A stretch of 64,000 nt of DNA from Agrobacterium larrymoorei. Its GTDB lineage: Bacteria > Pseudomonadota > Alphaproteobacteria > Rhizobiales > Rhizobiaceae. The position numbers and the translations under genes were made by a program. Where the stretch lies: NCBI RefSeq assembly GCF_030819275.1, contig NZ_JAUTBL010000002.1:2172501-2236500 (forward strand). Direction: 5' to 3'. The notes beneath the pieces are model-generated. The model did not search any database and was not told the origin of the DNA. It was given only the letters and a program-made list of their open reading frames with translations. Position 1 is the stretch's first letter. Each line of letters starts with the position of its first letter. Below, one piece after another: positions 1 through 9,539 of this stretch.

Positions 1-340
1 TTTTTCTCTTCTGCTCCAGTGTCTGAAGAGCCGCGGGATCGCGCAAACGCTCGATGGCAGATTGATACGCGACGATCGGCGCCCCGCTGACGGCACTATT
101 TCCCCAGAAATGGTCCCAGTCCATGTGCGAGTTCACAACGATCAGGGGTCGATCCCGCATTCGATCGGCAAGCAGATCCAATGCACGCCGACACAGGCTC
201 GGCGTCCCCAGAGTATCGACCAGCACATTGAAACGCTCGGTGCCGACGAACACAGCGTCGACCTCATCACCCGCCCGTATAATCACGATACGATCATCCA
301 GACCCGGATAGGAGGCAAGGCTCACATCACTTGTCATCAT
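1..340 (-). CDS. MBL-fold metallo-hydrolase, N-terminal part
   Basis: An open frame runs on the minus strand from an ATG at 340 off the left edge without a stop, giving 113 codons. Residues 68-80 read VVNSHMDWDHFWG, the first metal-binding motif of metallo-beta-lactamase-fold hydrolases. Here the usual second His of HxHxDH is Asp (H72-M-D74-W-D-H77), a variant known in some subfamilies. A purine-rich GAAAGAG precedes the tandem ATG-ATG start. The gene is divergent from the methyltransferase at 571. Substrate cannot be told from this half; the other metal ligands lie outside the window. Confidence 0.75.
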   Translation of the reverse strand, partial: MMTSDVSLASYPGLDDRIVIIRAGDEVDAVFVGTERFNVLVDTLGTPSLCRRALDLLADRMRDRPLIVVNSHMDWDHFWGNSAVSGAPIVAYQSAIERLRDPAALQTLEQKRK

Positions 341-570
341 CCACTCTTTCATTGCGCAGACACCAGACGGTCAGCGGCTTCCCCAATCATGGTTGGGATG
401 CTCCGATGGCGTCAAGCTCCAAGACATTTGTGGTTTTCCAGGGTTACAACCGAGCTTCCTTGCATCGAGCCTCGGCACATTTTAGCCCAATAACGGAAGT
501 GGAGACGATCACCCAAAACTGCTAAGCGGTTTTCGTCTTAATGACGTGCGCCTACGCAAAGAGGACATCC

Positions 571-1164
571 ATGACCGCCCGCGATGACGAGACGATCGAT
601 TTCTACGCCCGAGAAGTGGCCGCCTACACGACACGAGGCCAAGAGGCATCTCCTCGCCTTGAGGCCTTTCTTGCCGCGCTTCCGCCGGGCGGCCGCATTC
701 TTGAACTCGGCTGCGGGGCGGGCCAGGATAGCGAAGCCATGCTCGCACGCGGCTTCGATGTTCACCCGACCGACGGCACGCCTGAGATGGCGCGCGCGGC
801 CGCCGAACGTCTGGGCGTCGCGACCAGCACCTTGCTGTTCGAAGACATCAACGCGCAAAGCGCCTATGACGGCATCTGGGCCAACGCCTGTCTTCTCCAT
901 GTACCACGCGCGACCCTGCCTTCGATCATCGCCCGCATCCATGCCGCCATGAGAGATAAGGGCGTCTTCTATGCCAGCTACAAAGCAGGAAAAGCCGAAG
1001 GCCGCGACGACATGGACCGCTTCTACAATTACCCGTCTTCGGATTGGCTTTTGGGCGTCTACCAGCGGCTCCCTTGGACGTCCGTCACCATCGACGAAGC
1101 CGAGGGCGGCGGCTACGACAACAAGCCAACCGACTGGCTGCATGTAACGGCTTTGAAACCATAA
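571..1164 (+). CDS. class I SAM-dependent methyltransferase
   Basis: 197-residue protein. The start at 571 is preferred over the in-frame ATG at 541 because AAAGAGGA sits just upstream of it. Residues LELGCGAGQDS form the glycine-rich SAM-binding motif I, followed by an acidic motif II region (VHPTDGTPEM) and a motif IV-like WANACLLHV. The size matches small stand-alone methyltransferases of the Methyltransf_11/25 type. Substrate unknown. It stands alone, divergent from the metallo-hydrolase at the left edge. Confidence 0.8.
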   Translation: MTARDDETIDFYAREVAAYTTRGQEASPRLEAFLAALPPGGRILELGCGAGQDSEAMLARGFDVHPTDGTPEMARAAAERLGVATSTLLFEDINAQSAYDGIWANACLLHVPRATLPSIIARIHAAMRDKGVFYASYKAGKAEGRDDMDRFYNYPSSDWLLGVYQRLPWTSVTIDEAEGGGYDNKPTDWLHVTALKP

Positions 1165-1272
1165 GAGACCCTTTATTGGGCGCGTCCCTGTTTTTCATGA
1201 TGGATGCCAGATACCCGCGGAACCTAATCCACGTAGGACTGTTATCGGAGTGGGGAAAACAGGGACAGACTC

Positions 1273-1479
1273 GTGACAGGACAAGAATACCGCTTGGCTA
1301 GGTTTTTAAGCCACGACGCGATAAAGCAGGCGTCCCGCGCAGCATCCAGAACGTCGGTGCAGACGGACGAGCTTTTTTCCCATTTGCTCCAGCAACTTGA
1401 CGAGGCAGAGTTGCCTGAAGACTGTGCGTCCGAAGATGAGCGCCGCGAAGGCGATTGGCTTTCAAAAACCCGCAATTGA
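1273..1479 (+). CDS. small hypothetical protein
   Basis: 68-codon frame with a GTG start, rich in acidic residues in its second half (DEAELPEDCASEDERREGDW) and ending SKTRN. No family recognised. The overlapping minus-strand frame is serine-rich and looks like a shadow. The amino-acid balance of the plus frame is more protein-like, but no strong ribosome site is visible and the gene could be spurious. Confidence 0.35.
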   Translation: MTGQEYRLARFLSHDAIKQASRAASRTSVQTDELFSHLLQQLDEAELPEDCASEDERREGDWLSKTRN

Positions 1480-1557
1480 ACCGAGGTACTGGGCAAGAAC
1501 CCATCGGCGTTTTCGAATGCCGGACTTAGGACAGCACGGCAACCTCCGCAACCGACG

Positions 1558-2997
1558 TCAGCCGCTCTGGGACAAAGATGCGAGGCTGGTCGATGCGGTA
1601 AAGACGACGCCGGTCTCGTGATAGTCGATCGAGGCCTTGCCGTTTAGGCCAAGACCCAGCATCCTGATCAGACGGGTGCCGAAGCCTGATTTCTTGGGTG
1701 CCACGACGAGCGGTCCACCGCTTTCCGCCCAGCTGAAGTGAAAGTCGTCGCCTTCGATCCGCCACTCGATACGCACCTCACCACCGCTCGCCGATAACGC
1801 ACCATATTTGGCTGCGTTCGTCGCAAGCTCATGCACGGATAGCGCCAGCGTATTGGCGCCCTGATGAGAGAGGAGAAAGTCGGGGCCGGAGACGACGAAA
1901 CGCTTGCCCGCATCGAAAGGCTCAATGGCGCGCTCAATGACAGCCCTGATATTGGCCGACAGGAAGTCCCTGCCCCGCAGCACATCGTGAGAGCGCCCAA
2001 GCGCATCGAGACGGTTGGTAATGTTGTTGCGCATGGTCGTGACGTCAATATCGCCGCGCATCGACTGATTGACGATCGACTGAACGGTCGCCATCATGTT
2101 CTTGATCCGGTGCCCCATCTCCTGGGCAATCACGGCTTTCTCCGTCTCGATCGCCTTGCGCTCGGTGATATCCATCGAAATCCCGTTCATCAGCACCGGC
2201 TGACCAGCAGCGTCGAACTTCGTTTCTGCGCGAACCTCCACCCAGCTCAAGGTCCCATCCGGCCGGTTGACGCGGTATTCGACCTGAAGATTGCCGTCGG
2301 ATGAAAGAGCCGCCAGCACCGCCTCCTGCCAACGGTCGAAGTCGTCTGGATGGACGGAAGATTTGAGCTCGTCGTAATCGAACTTATCCGTGGGGCTGCG
2401 CCCGAAATTTTCCTTGCACAAAGCAGAACAAGACAGCTTCTGCGTCGGAACGTCCAGCGTCCACGTTCCCAATCCGCCTGCCTTGAGCGTAAAGTTCAGG
2501 CGCTCTTCACTGGCAATCAGATCGGCAATACGGCGTTCCAGCTCGAGCTGGTAGTCTTCCTGATTCTCGATCGCCTTGATCGCACGCTCTCTTGTGACGT
2601 CATGTTGCGAGGCGAAGAAATACATCAACTCATCGCCATCGAAGACCGGCGAGACCAGCAGCCTGTTCCAGAAGATCGATCCATCCCGCTTGTAGTTGAG
2701 AAGATCCAGTTCGATGGAGTTGCGCTCCGCAATGGCCCGCTTGAGACGGGCGACATCATCGGCATTCGTTCCCGGGCCTTGCAGAAAGCGGCAATTCTTT
2801 CCAAGCGTTTCCTCGCGGCTATAGCCCGTCAGCCTGGAAAAGGCATCATTCACGAAGATGATCGGATTGTCGGCGCGTCGCGGATCGGTAATCACCATCG
2901 GCATCCGCGTCGCCCGCATTGACGCGGCAAACGGATCGGCGCCAGATACCAGCTCGCTGATTTCATGCTCGATGCGCAGGTGCTCGGAAGTGTCCAT
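1558..2997 (-). CDS. blue-light LOV-PAS HWE-type sensor histidine kinase
   Basis: 479 residues from the ATG at 2997. The open frame extends further upstream to 3252, but that part has no domain, whereas AGGGAG lies before 2997. Domain order: LOV-type PAS (about 25-135) with the photoactive cysteine in GKNCRFLQ (C69); a second PAS3-like domain (about 163-280, ending DITERK); then an HWE/HisKA_2 kinase with phospho-accepting H296 in MGHRIKNMM, an N-box (HELATNAAKYGALS) and the diagnostic W-x-E (FSWAESGGP). It should autophosphorylate on blue-light formation of the flavin-cysteinyl adduct. No transmembrane segment is seen and no response regulator is adjacent. Confidence 0.9.
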   Translation of the reverse strand: MDTSEHLRIEHEISELVSGADPFAASMRATRMPMVITDPRRADNPIIFVNDAFSRLTGYSREETLGKNCRFLQGPGTNADDVARLKRAIAERNSIELDLLNYKRDGSIFWNRLLVSPVFDGDELMYFFASQHDVTRERAIKAIENQEDYQLELERRIADLIASEERLNFTLKAGGLGTWTLDVPTQKLSCSALCKENFGRSPTDKFDYDELKSSVHPDDFDRWQEAVLAALSSDGNLQVEYRVNRPDGTLSWVEVRAETKFDAAGQPVLMNGISMDITERKAIETEKAVIAQEMGHRIKNMMATVQSIVNQSMRGDIDVTTMRNNITNRLDALGRSHDVLRGRDFLSANIRAVIERAIEPFDAGKRFVVSGPDFLLSHQGANTLALSVHELATNAAKYGALSASGGEVRIEWRIEGDDFHFSWAESGGPLVVAPKKSGFGTRLIRMLGLGLNGKASIDYHETGVVFTASTSLASLSQSG

Positions 2998-3364
2998 TAG
3001 CAATCCATATACTCCCTTTGTTCTTTTGCAATGTGTAAAATGGATGTGGGTTACAAAGGAGCATTGGCTGGTGGCGTGATGCGTCAACGGCGCCACCGAA
3101 CGGTTCAAGAAACGCTTGCAAGCGACCTCGGTTCCCCCAACGACCGGTTCTTGTCCGCCCAGGCAGAGGAGACGAATGCCGGAAGCCAGCAGCTTCTGCT
3201 GCTCCAAGCTCCAACCTCCTGGTGTCAGCACCGGAGCGAAATGCAGGGCCATAGCGCGCAGATTTCATGTACGCATGAGACCTCAAAATCTGCATAGTGC
3301 AACTTGCTGCGGCCGAAGCGCCAATCCTTCGATCAGCCAGCATTGAGAGGTCTTTCAGGGGAGA
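2998..3364. other. intergenic region between divergent genes
   Basis: 367 bp between the divergently transcribed LOV kinase and the radical-SAM gene. It should hold both promoters. Frames crossing it on both strands lack recognisable domains or good ribosome sites and are judged non-coding. Just before the kinase start lies a four-codon frame (ATG GAT TGC TAA) whose stop overlaps the kinase ATG. No clear operator or hairpin was found. Confidence 0.5.
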
Positions 3365-4915
3365 ATGGCACGCGTGAAGATTTGTATCGTCAACCCACCG
3401 CATACAGCGATCGGGAGTCGGGTTCCGGATGATCACCTGCCACCTCTCGGTCTCCTCGCCATCGGTGGACCATTGATCGATGCCGGACATGATGTATCGC
3501 TCATCGATGCGGAGTTCGGCCCAATGTCGGTTGCCGCGATCGTGTCGCAGGTCATGCTTGACGCCCCCGACGCCGTGCTCATCGGGCATTCAGGTTCAAC
3601 CTCGGCGCATCCGACAGCGCTTGCCATCGCGCAGGCGATCAAGGCTCAGGATGACACGATCCATGTCATCTACGGGGGTGTGTTTCCGACCTATCATTGG
3701 CGGGAGATACTGACCGAAACAACCGCCTTCGACGTGATCGTCCGCGGCGAAGGGGAGTTGACGGCCACCCGCGTGATGGACGCGCTGGAGACGGGGCGTC
3801 CTCTTTCGACGGTGAATGGCATAGCCTTTCGTGAAGAGGACGGCAGCGCGAAGGCCACCGCCCCGGCACAGGCCATTGCCGATCTCGATAGCTGCAGGGT
3901 GGGCTGGGAACTGATCGATCATGCCCGTTACAGCTACTGGGGCGGGAAAAGAGCGGTTGTCATGCAGTTTTCCCGCGGCTGCCCACATCTGTGTAACTAT
4001 TGCGGTCAGCGCGGCTTCTGGACCCGCTGGCGTCACCGAGACCCTGTGCTGTTCGCCCGCGAAATCGCAAGGCTCCATCGCGACCATGGCGTGGAACTGG
4101 TCAATCTTGCCGACGAGAATCCCACCTCCTCAAAAAAGGCATGGAAGGCATTTCTGGAAGCGATGATCGCGGAGAATGTTCCCGTGCTGATCGTGGGCTC
4201 AACGCGTGCCGATGACATCGTGCGTGATGCAGATATCTTACATCTCTATCGGAAGGCGGGCGTCATCCGCTGGCTTATCGGGATGGAAAATACGGATGAG
4301 GCCACATTGGCGCTAATCCGAAAAGGCGGCGGCACGTCTTCGGATCGACAAGCGATCCAGCTTTTGCGCCAGCACGGCATCCTGTCCATGGCAACATGGG
4401 TCGTTGGCTTCGAGGAGGATCGTCCAAAGGACCTGTGGCGTGGTTTCCGCCAACTTCTGTCTTACGATCCTGACCAGATACAGGCGCTTTACGTTACGCC
4501 GCATCGCTGGACACCGTTCTTCCGTATCGCAAAGAACAGGCAAGTCATTCAGTCGGACATCCGCAAGTGGGACTATAAGCATCAGGTCCTGGCAATGGCA
4601 CACTTCAAACCGTGGGTGTTGTTTGCCTGCGTCAAGGCGATCGAACTGGCCATCCAGGCGCGGCCGCGCGCACTGGCACGTCTCCTGTTTCATCCCGATC
4701 CGGAGCAGCGCCATTCGATGCGCTGGTACACAAAGATGGGCAGGCGTGTATGGCTGCGGGAAATCGTCCAGTTCATAGTCCAAGATCGATTTTTGGCGCA
4801 ACGGCCAAGCCTGGAGGCATTCTGGGGAAACCCGCAGGATGCCGAGGAAGAATCGATGACGCTGCCGGCACCGCGCCGCAAACAGGTCAGGCAGGATGCG
4901 ACACACTCTGCATAG
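3365..4915 (+). CDS. cobalamin-binding radical SAM protein, BchE-like
   Basis: 516 residues. The N-terminal 170 residues form a B12-binding Rossmann-like domain (PPLGLLAIGGPL; VIYGGVFPT). The radical-SAM domain follows with CxxxCxxC (C206, C210, C213) in RGCPHLCNYCGQRGFW. The motif context and the following WRHRDP resemble BchE, the anaerobic oxidative cyclase of magnesium-protoporphyrin monomethyl ester. A roughly 120-residue C-terminal region is helical and basic. No other chlorophyll gene is in the window, so the true substrate is uncertain. GGGGAGAATGG at the start gives a good ribosome site. The VOC gene 120 bp downstream is codirectional and may be cotranscribed. Confidence 0.8.
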   Translation: MARVKICIVNPPHTAIGSRVPDDHLPPLGLLAIGGPLIDAGHDVSLIDAEFGPMSVAAIVSQVMLDAPDAVLIGHSGSTSAHPTALAIAQAIKAQDDTIHVIYGGVFPTYHWREILTETTAFDVIVRGEGELTATRVMDALETGRPLSTVNGIAFREEDGSAKATAPAQAIADLDSCRVGWELIDHARYSYWGGKRAVVMQFSRGCPHLCNYCGQRGFWTRWRHRDPVLFAREIARLHRDHGVELVNLADENPTSSKKAWKAFLEAMIAENVPVLIVGSTRADDIVRDADILHLYRKAGVIRWLIGMENTDEATLALIRKGGGTSSDRQAIQLLRQHGILSMATWVVGFEEDRPKDLWRGFRQLLSYDPDQIQALYVTPHRWTPFFRIAKNRQVIQSDIRKWDYKHQVLAMAHFKPWVLFACVKAIELAIQARPRALARLLFHPDPEQRHSMRWYTKMGRRVWLREIVQFIVQDRFLAQRPSLEAFWGNPQDAEEESMTLPAPRRKQVRQDATHSA

Positions 4916-5036
4916 TCTGGGGCGGACACGGAACGGAACTGGTTCGGAAAGGCAAATCGATGAATCGTGTTCGCCCATGTTCATTTGACCGACCAACCTT
5001 CAACCAAAGCCGACCCCAGCAAAGGAGAGCCGCCCG

Positions 5037-5444
5037 ATGAAGCCACCGAAGGCCATTTTGGAAACCGTGATCTATGCCACCGACCTTGATGCCGCGGAGC
5101 GCTTTTACAGGGATGTCGTTGGTTTAGAGGTTGTGAAGACGTTCGAAAACCAGTTCGTTTTCCTGCGATGTGGCGAGCAGATGCTGCTGATCTTCAATCC
5201 AGAGACCTCGCAGATTGCGCAAGGCGGAAACCCGCTCCCCCGCCATGGAACCACAGGATCTGGGCACTTGTGTTTCAGGGCTGAGAACAAGGCAGAGGTG
5301 GATGCGTGGCGCGATCACTTCGTCGCCAAGGGCATAGAGATCGACCTCTATTTCCGTTGGGACAACGGCACCTATTCCGTTTACGTCCGCGACCCGGCCG
5401 GCAACTCCGTCGAGATCGGGGAAGTGGGTCTGTGGGCAAATTGA
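5037..5444 (+). CDS. VOC family (glyoxalase/dioxygenase-fold) protein
   Basis: 135 residues with a paired beta-alpha-beta-beta-beta fold typical of the vicinal-oxygen-chelate superfamily: an N-terminal ILETVIYATDLDAAERFYRDVVGL module, a central GHLCFRA segment and a C-terminal YVRDPAGNSVEIGE signature. Possible metal ligands are the His in GHLCF and the Glu in VEIGE. AAAGGAGAG precedes the ATG. The likely role is a small-molecule isomerase, lyase or binding protein; substrate unknown. It follows the BchE-like gene in the same direction. Confidence 0.85.
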   Translation: MKPPKAILETVIYATDLDAAERFYRDVVGLEVVKTFENQFVFLRCGEQMLLIFNPETSQIAQGGNPLPRHGTTGSGHLCFRAENKAEVDAWRDHFVAKGIEIDLYFRWDNGTYSVYVRDPAGNSVEIGEVGLWAN

Positions 5445-5584
5445 AGTAAGACGCCTTACGGCATGCCCCGAAAATCGAAATGGATTTTTGGAAAAGCACG
5501 ATGCGTAGATTTGAAGAGTGACACGCGTCTTTAGTGCATCCAAAGGGACGCACGGCGTTTCAATCGGTGCTTCCCTTGCGACAC

Positions 5585-5615
5585 AAAAAAAGGCTCGCAC
5601 GCTAAGCGTCGAGCC
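5585..5615 (-). terminator. Rho-independent terminator of the chvE-ggu operon
   Basis: Read on the minus strand, GGCTCGACGC and GCGTGCGAGCC pair around a TTA loop with one bulged G, followed directly by seven U residues. It lies about 50 bp beyond the gguC stop codon, so it should end the chvE-gguA-gguB-gguC transcript. Confidence 0.85.
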
Positions 5616-5666
5616 CTCCCAGTCACGTCCGGCTGGCGGCGTCCGCACAGGAAACCGCCCTGTCCG

Positions 5667-6662
5667 TTAGATTTGACGAACCGTAATCGTATCTTCTTCG
5701 GCAACCTTCAACGGGTTGCGAAGCGGCAGGCCAAAGCCGCCGGCCTCGATTTCGAAGACATCTCCGGCTTCGGTTTTGATGCCATCCGCGAAGGACAGGG
5801 TTGCCGTGCCGAACATGTGCACATGCACTTCGCCCGGAACGCGGAACAGGCCGTATTTGAAGTGATGATATTCGAGGTTTGCGAAGGTGTGGGACATGTT
5901 GTCCTCACCGGACACGAACGGCTTTTCGAAAATCACCTTTCCGTCGCGCAGGATACGGGACGTGCCGCGAATGTCGGATGGCGGGGCGCCAACGCGAATT
6001 TCCGGGCCGAAGCTTGCCGGGCGCAGCTTGGAATGGGCGAGGTAAAGGTAGTTGATCCGCTCGGTGACGTGGTCGGAGAACTCGTTCGAAACGGCAAAGC
6101 CGATGCGCACGGGCTCGCCCTTGTCGGAGATCACATAGATGCCCGCCATTTCCGGCTCTTCGCCGCCATCGAGCGCGAAGGACGGAGAAACAAGCGCTGT
6201 ACCGGGTGCCGCCGAAACATGGCCGTTGCCCTTGTAGAACCATTCGGGCTGAACGCCCTTTTCGCCAGCCTTCGGCTTGCCGTTCTCCAGGCCCATCTTG
6301 AACATCTTCATCGAGTCCGTCAGCGTATCGTCTGAGGCTTCGCTGGTCTTCTTGTGCATGCTGTCGCGCGTGGCGGCAGAGCCAAGATGCGTCAGGCCCG
6401 TGCCGGTCAGATGCAGATGCGCGGGGTCCGGATGGGTGATCGGCGGCAGGAAGCGACCTTCGGAATAGGCCTTCTCCAGATCGACCGCGTCGCCATAGCC
6501 ATGGGCAGCAATCACATCGGCGAGCGACTTACCGCCATTGGCAGCTTCCATCGCCAGTGCATAGACCGACTCGGCATTGTTGACGGTGCGGGCTTGCCCG
6601 CCATCTTCACGCGCCGCAACGATGATCTTGCCGCTGGCGTCCTTGATTTGAGAAATCAGCAT
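5667..6662 (-). CDS. gguC: GguC, AraD1/FAH-fold protein of the chvE operon
   Basis: 331 residues, last gene of the chvE-gguA-gguB-gguC operon. The C-terminal half (GFAVSNEFSDHVTER, LRPASFGPEIRVG, VHVHMFGTATLSFADG) has the fumarylacetoacetase-type fold of the AraD1 family, in which related proteins handle 2-keto-3-deoxy sugar acids. This suits sugars imported by ChvE/GguAB. GGAAGGA precedes the ATG. It is separated from gguB by about 100 bp containing a hairpin. The exact reaction of GguC is inferred from family and context. Confidence 0.9.
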   Translation of the reverse strand: MLISQIKDASGKIIVAAREDGGQARTVNNAESVYALAMEAANGGKSLADVIAAHGYGDAVDLEKAYSEGRFLPPITHPDPAHLHLTGTGLTHLGSAATRDSMHKKTSEASDDTLTDSMKMFKMGLENGKPKAGEKGVQPEWFYKGNGHVSAAPGTALVSPSFALDGGEEPEMAGIYVISDKGEPVRIGFAVSNEFSDHVTERINYLYLAHSKLRPASFGPEIRVGAPPSDIRGTSRILRDGKVIFEKPFVSGEDNMSHTFANLEYHHFKYGLFRVPGEVHVHMFGTATLSFADGIKTEAGDVFEIEAGGFGLPLRNPLKVAEEDTITVRQI

Positions 6663-6705
6663 GATTGTTCCTTCCTGGGCGTCATGAAACGCCCCCTCCT
6701 CATGG

Positions 6706-6728
6706 AAGTGGCCGGAAACCGGCCACTT
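6706..6728 (-). other. intercistronic hairpin between gguB and gguC
   Basis: AAGTGGCCGG and CCGGCCACTT form a perfect 10-bp inverted repeat around a three-base loop, between the gguB stop and the gguC start. There is no U-tract, so it is more likely an RNA-stabilising or partial-attenuation stem than a full terminator. Confidence 0.6.
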
Positions 6729-6761
6729 GCTATCGTTTAAAACTGTTGCTGGACCTGACGG

Positions 6762-7958
6762 TCAGCCCTTGTTCTTGTTGTAGACATCGAAGAACACGGC
6801 GGCCAGAAGCACGAGGCCCTTGACCATCTGCTGGAAGTCGATGCCGAGGCCGACGATCGACATACCATTGTTCATCACGCCCATGATGAAGGCGCCGATA
6901 ACCGCGCCGGTGATCTTGCCAACGCCGCCGGAAGCCGATGCACCGCCGATGAAGCAGGCCGCGATCACGTCCAGTTCGAAGCCCACACCAGCCTTCGGCG
7001 TTGCCGAGTTCAGACGTGTTGCGACGATCATACCGGCAAGACCAGCCAAAACGCCCATGTTGACGAAGGTCAGGAAGCTCAAGCGTTCGGTGTTGATACC
7101 CGAAAGCTTCGTCGCCTTCTCGTTGCCGCCCATGGCATAGATTCGACGGCCGATCGTGGTGCGACGGGTGACGAAGCTGTAGATGGCGATCAGCACCAGC
7201 ATGACGATCAGAACGTTCGGCAGGCCGCGATAGGTCGACAGGCTGTAGCCGAGGAACAGGATCGCAGCGGCGATCAGCAGGTTCTGAACCAGGAAGAAGC
7301 CGAAAGGCTCAACCTCGATGCCGTGCTTCTCATTCACCTGACGGCGGCGGAAGGCCAGAACCAGGAGAACGACCGCAATCAGAATGGTGAGGATCAGCGA
7401 GGTGGTGTTGATGCCTGCAATGCCACCAATATCGGGCAGGAAGCCTGTGCTGATAACCTGGAAGTCAGACGGGAACGGACCGATGTTCTTGCCGCCCAGA
7501 ACGAACAGTGTCAGGCCGCGGAACACCAGCATGCCCGCCAGCGTCACGATAAAGGATGGAATGCGGTGATAGGCAATCCAGTATCCTTGCGCTGCACCGA
7601 TGATTCCGCCGATGACAAGGCAGATGAGCGCGGCCAGGAACGGGTTCATGCCCCATTGCACTGTCAAAATCGCGGCTATCGCGCCGACAAAGGCAACGAT
7701 CGAGCCGACCGAAAGGTCGATATGCCCCGCCACGATGACGAGCAGCATGCCGAGCGCCATGATGACGATGAACGAGTTCTGCAACACAAGGTTGGTCAGG
7801 TTGACCGGACGGAAGAGAATGCCGCCTGTGTAGAACTGGAAGAAGAGCATAATGGCGACAAGCGCGATCAGCATGCCGTATTCGCGGATATTGGACCGGA
7901 TATACGAGCCGACCGAGACGACATTGTTCTCTTCGGTGGATGTGTTGGTCGAACTCAT
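6762..7958 (-). CDS. gguB: GguB, sugar ABC transporter permease
   Basis: 398-residue permease of the CUT2/ribose-xylose (RbsC/XylH) class with about ten hydrophobic segments. The cytoplasmic coupling region includes GGNEKATKLSGINTERL and the family motif ACFIGGASASGGVGKI. The start at 7958 overlaps the gguA stop by one base (TGATG), implying translational coupling; upstream in-frame starts lie inside gguA and are rejected. It works with the GguA ATPase and the ChvE binding protein to import galactose, glucose, xylose, arabinose and similar sugars. Confidence 0.93.
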   Translation of the reverse strand: MSSTNTSTEENNVVSVGSYIRSNIREYGMLIALVAIMLFFQFYTGGILFRPVNLTNLVLQNSFIVIMALGMLLVIVAGHIDLSVGSIVAFVGAIAAILTVQWGMNPFLAALICLVIGGIIGAAQGYWIAYHRIPSFIVTLAGMLVFRGLTLFVLGGKNIGPFPSDFQVISTGFLPDIGGIAGINTTSLILTILIAVVLLVLAFRRRQVNEKHGIEVEPFGFFLVQNLLIAAAILFLGYSLSTYRGLPNVLIVMLVLIAIYSFVTRRTTIGRRIYAMGGNEKATKLSGINTERLSFLTFVNMGVLAGLAGMIVATRLNSATPKAGVGFELDVIAACFIGGASASGGVGKITGAVIGAFIMGVMNNGMSIVGLGIDFQQMVKGLVLLAAVFFDVYNKNKG

Positions 7959-9493
7959 CAGTTCTTCTCCCCTGAGCGCATGATAGCGCGCATGATGCTT
8001 TCCTGGCTCGCCTCTCCCTTCGGCAATTCGGCGACAATCCGTCCTTCGTTCATAACGTAGATGCGGTCGCAATTGCCAAGCAGCTCAGGCATTTCCGATG
8101 AGATCATCAAAACGCCCTTACCGTCGGCGGCAAGCTGGTTGATAATGGTGTAAATTTCATATTTTGCACCGACGTCGATACCGCGCGTCGGTTCATCCAG
8201 AATAAGAACGTCCGGGTTGGAGAACAGCCACTTGGACAGCACGACCTTTTGCTGGTTGCCGCCGGACAGGTTGACCGTTTCCTGGAAAATGCCGGACGAA
8301 CGAATGCGCAAGCGTTTGCGGAAATCCGTAGCGACCTGCATCTCCTTGATATCGTCGATGACCGTACCAGACGATACACCGGCAAGATTGGCAAGCGTGG
8401 TGTTGTGCAGAATATTGTCGTTCAGCACGAGACCCAGATGCTTGCGGTCTTCGGTGACGTAAGCGAGACCGGCGTCGATCGCCTTGCGCACGGTGCTGAC
8501 ATCCACTGGCTTACCGTGGATCAGAACCTCGCCGGAGATCTTATGGCCATAGGCTTTGCCAAACACGCTCATGGCGAATTCGGTGCGGCCTGCGCCCATG
8601 AGGCCAGCAATACCGACGACCTCGCCCTTGCGGACATTGATGTTGATATCGTGCAGAACCTGCCGGTCGCGGTGCTGCTGGTGAAAGGCGTTCCAGTTCT
8701 TGACCTCGAGAATGGTCTCACCGATCGGCACGTCACGCGGCGGATAGCGGTCTTCCAGATCGCGGCCCACCATGTTGCGAATGATCACGTCTTCGCTGAT
8801 CTCTTCCTTGTGACAGTCGAGCGTCTTCACCGTCATGCCGTCGCGAAGCACGGTGATCTGGTCGGCCACCTTGCGCACTTCGTTCAGCTTGTGAGTGATG
8901 ATGATCGAGGTCAGCCCTTGGGTGCGGAACTCCATCAACAGGTTGAGCAGCGCTTCGGAATCGCTTTCGTTCAGCGATGCGGTCGGCTCGTCGAGAATCA
9001 GAAGCTTCACGCTCTTCGACAGCGCCTTGGCGATTTCCACCAGCTGCTGCTTGCCGACACCGATATCGGTGATGAGCGTCTCGGGCGATTCCTTCAGGCC
9101 AACCTTCTTCAGCAGCTCGCGTGTGCGCGTAAAGGTCTGCTGCCAGCTGATGACGCCGTTCTGCGCGACCTCGTTGCCGAGGAAAATATTTTCTGCGATC
9201 GACAGAAGCGGCACGAGCGCCAGCTCCTGGTGAATGATGATGATGCCGATATCTTCACTGTCGTTGATGGCGCGGAAATTGCGCAGCTCACCTTCGTAGT
9301 GGATCTCTCCATCATATGTGCCAGCGGGATAAACGCCGGAGAGGACCTTCATGAGGGTCGACTTTCCCGCGCCATTCTCGCCGACGAGCGCATGTATCTC
9401 ACCCTGACGAACCTTGAGGTTCACGTTTTCAAGCGCCTTCACGCCCGGAAACGTCTTGGTGATGTTGCGCATTTCGAGAATGGTGTTGTCCAT
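7958..9493 (-). CDS. gguA: GguA, sugar ABC transporter ATP-binding protein
   Basis: 511 residues with two ABC ATPase domains in tandem, as in MglA/XylG. The first has Walker [12 protein letters not shown]-loop region and Walker [12 protein letters not shown]; the second has [14 protein letters not shown] and [14 protein letters not shown]. The protein ends in the coupling overlap with gguB. It powers uptake of monosaccharides delivered by ChvE. The start at 9493 follows the chvE-gguA intercistronic hairpin. Confidence 0.95.
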   Translation of the reverse strand: MDNTILEMRNITKTFPGVKALENVNLKVRQGEIHALVGENGAGKSTLMKVLSGVYPAGTYDGEIHYEGELRNFRAINDSEDIGIIIIHQELALVPLLSIAENIFLGNEVAQNGVISWQQTFTRTRELLKKVGLKESPETLITDIGVGKQQLVEIAKALSKSVKLLILDEPTASLNESDSEALLNLLMEFRTQGLTSIIITHKLNEVRKVADQITVLRDGMTVKTLDCHKEEISEDVIIRNMVGRDLEDRYPPRDVPIGETILEVKNWNAFHQQHRDRQVLHDININVRKGEVVGIAGLMGAGRTEFAMSVFGKAYGHKISGEVLIHGKPVDVSTVRKAIDAGLAYVTEDRKHLGLVLNDNILHNTTLANLAGVSSGTVIDDIKEMQVATDFRKRLRIRSSGIFQETVNLSGGNQQKVVLSKWLFSNPDVLILDEPTRGIDVGAKYEIYTIINQLAADGKGVLMISSEMPELLGNCDRIYVMNEGRIVAELPKGEASQESIMRAIMRSGEKN

Positions 9494-9539
9494 ATCACAA
9501 TCCTGCGCCGTACAATCCGGCGTTCTTATGTAGGTAAAC

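Noticed and set aside
2998..3252. N-terminal extension of the LOV kinase
   Set aside because: 85 codons without family similarity; the ATG at 2997 has AGGGAG upstream and begins the usual LOV kinase N-terminus.
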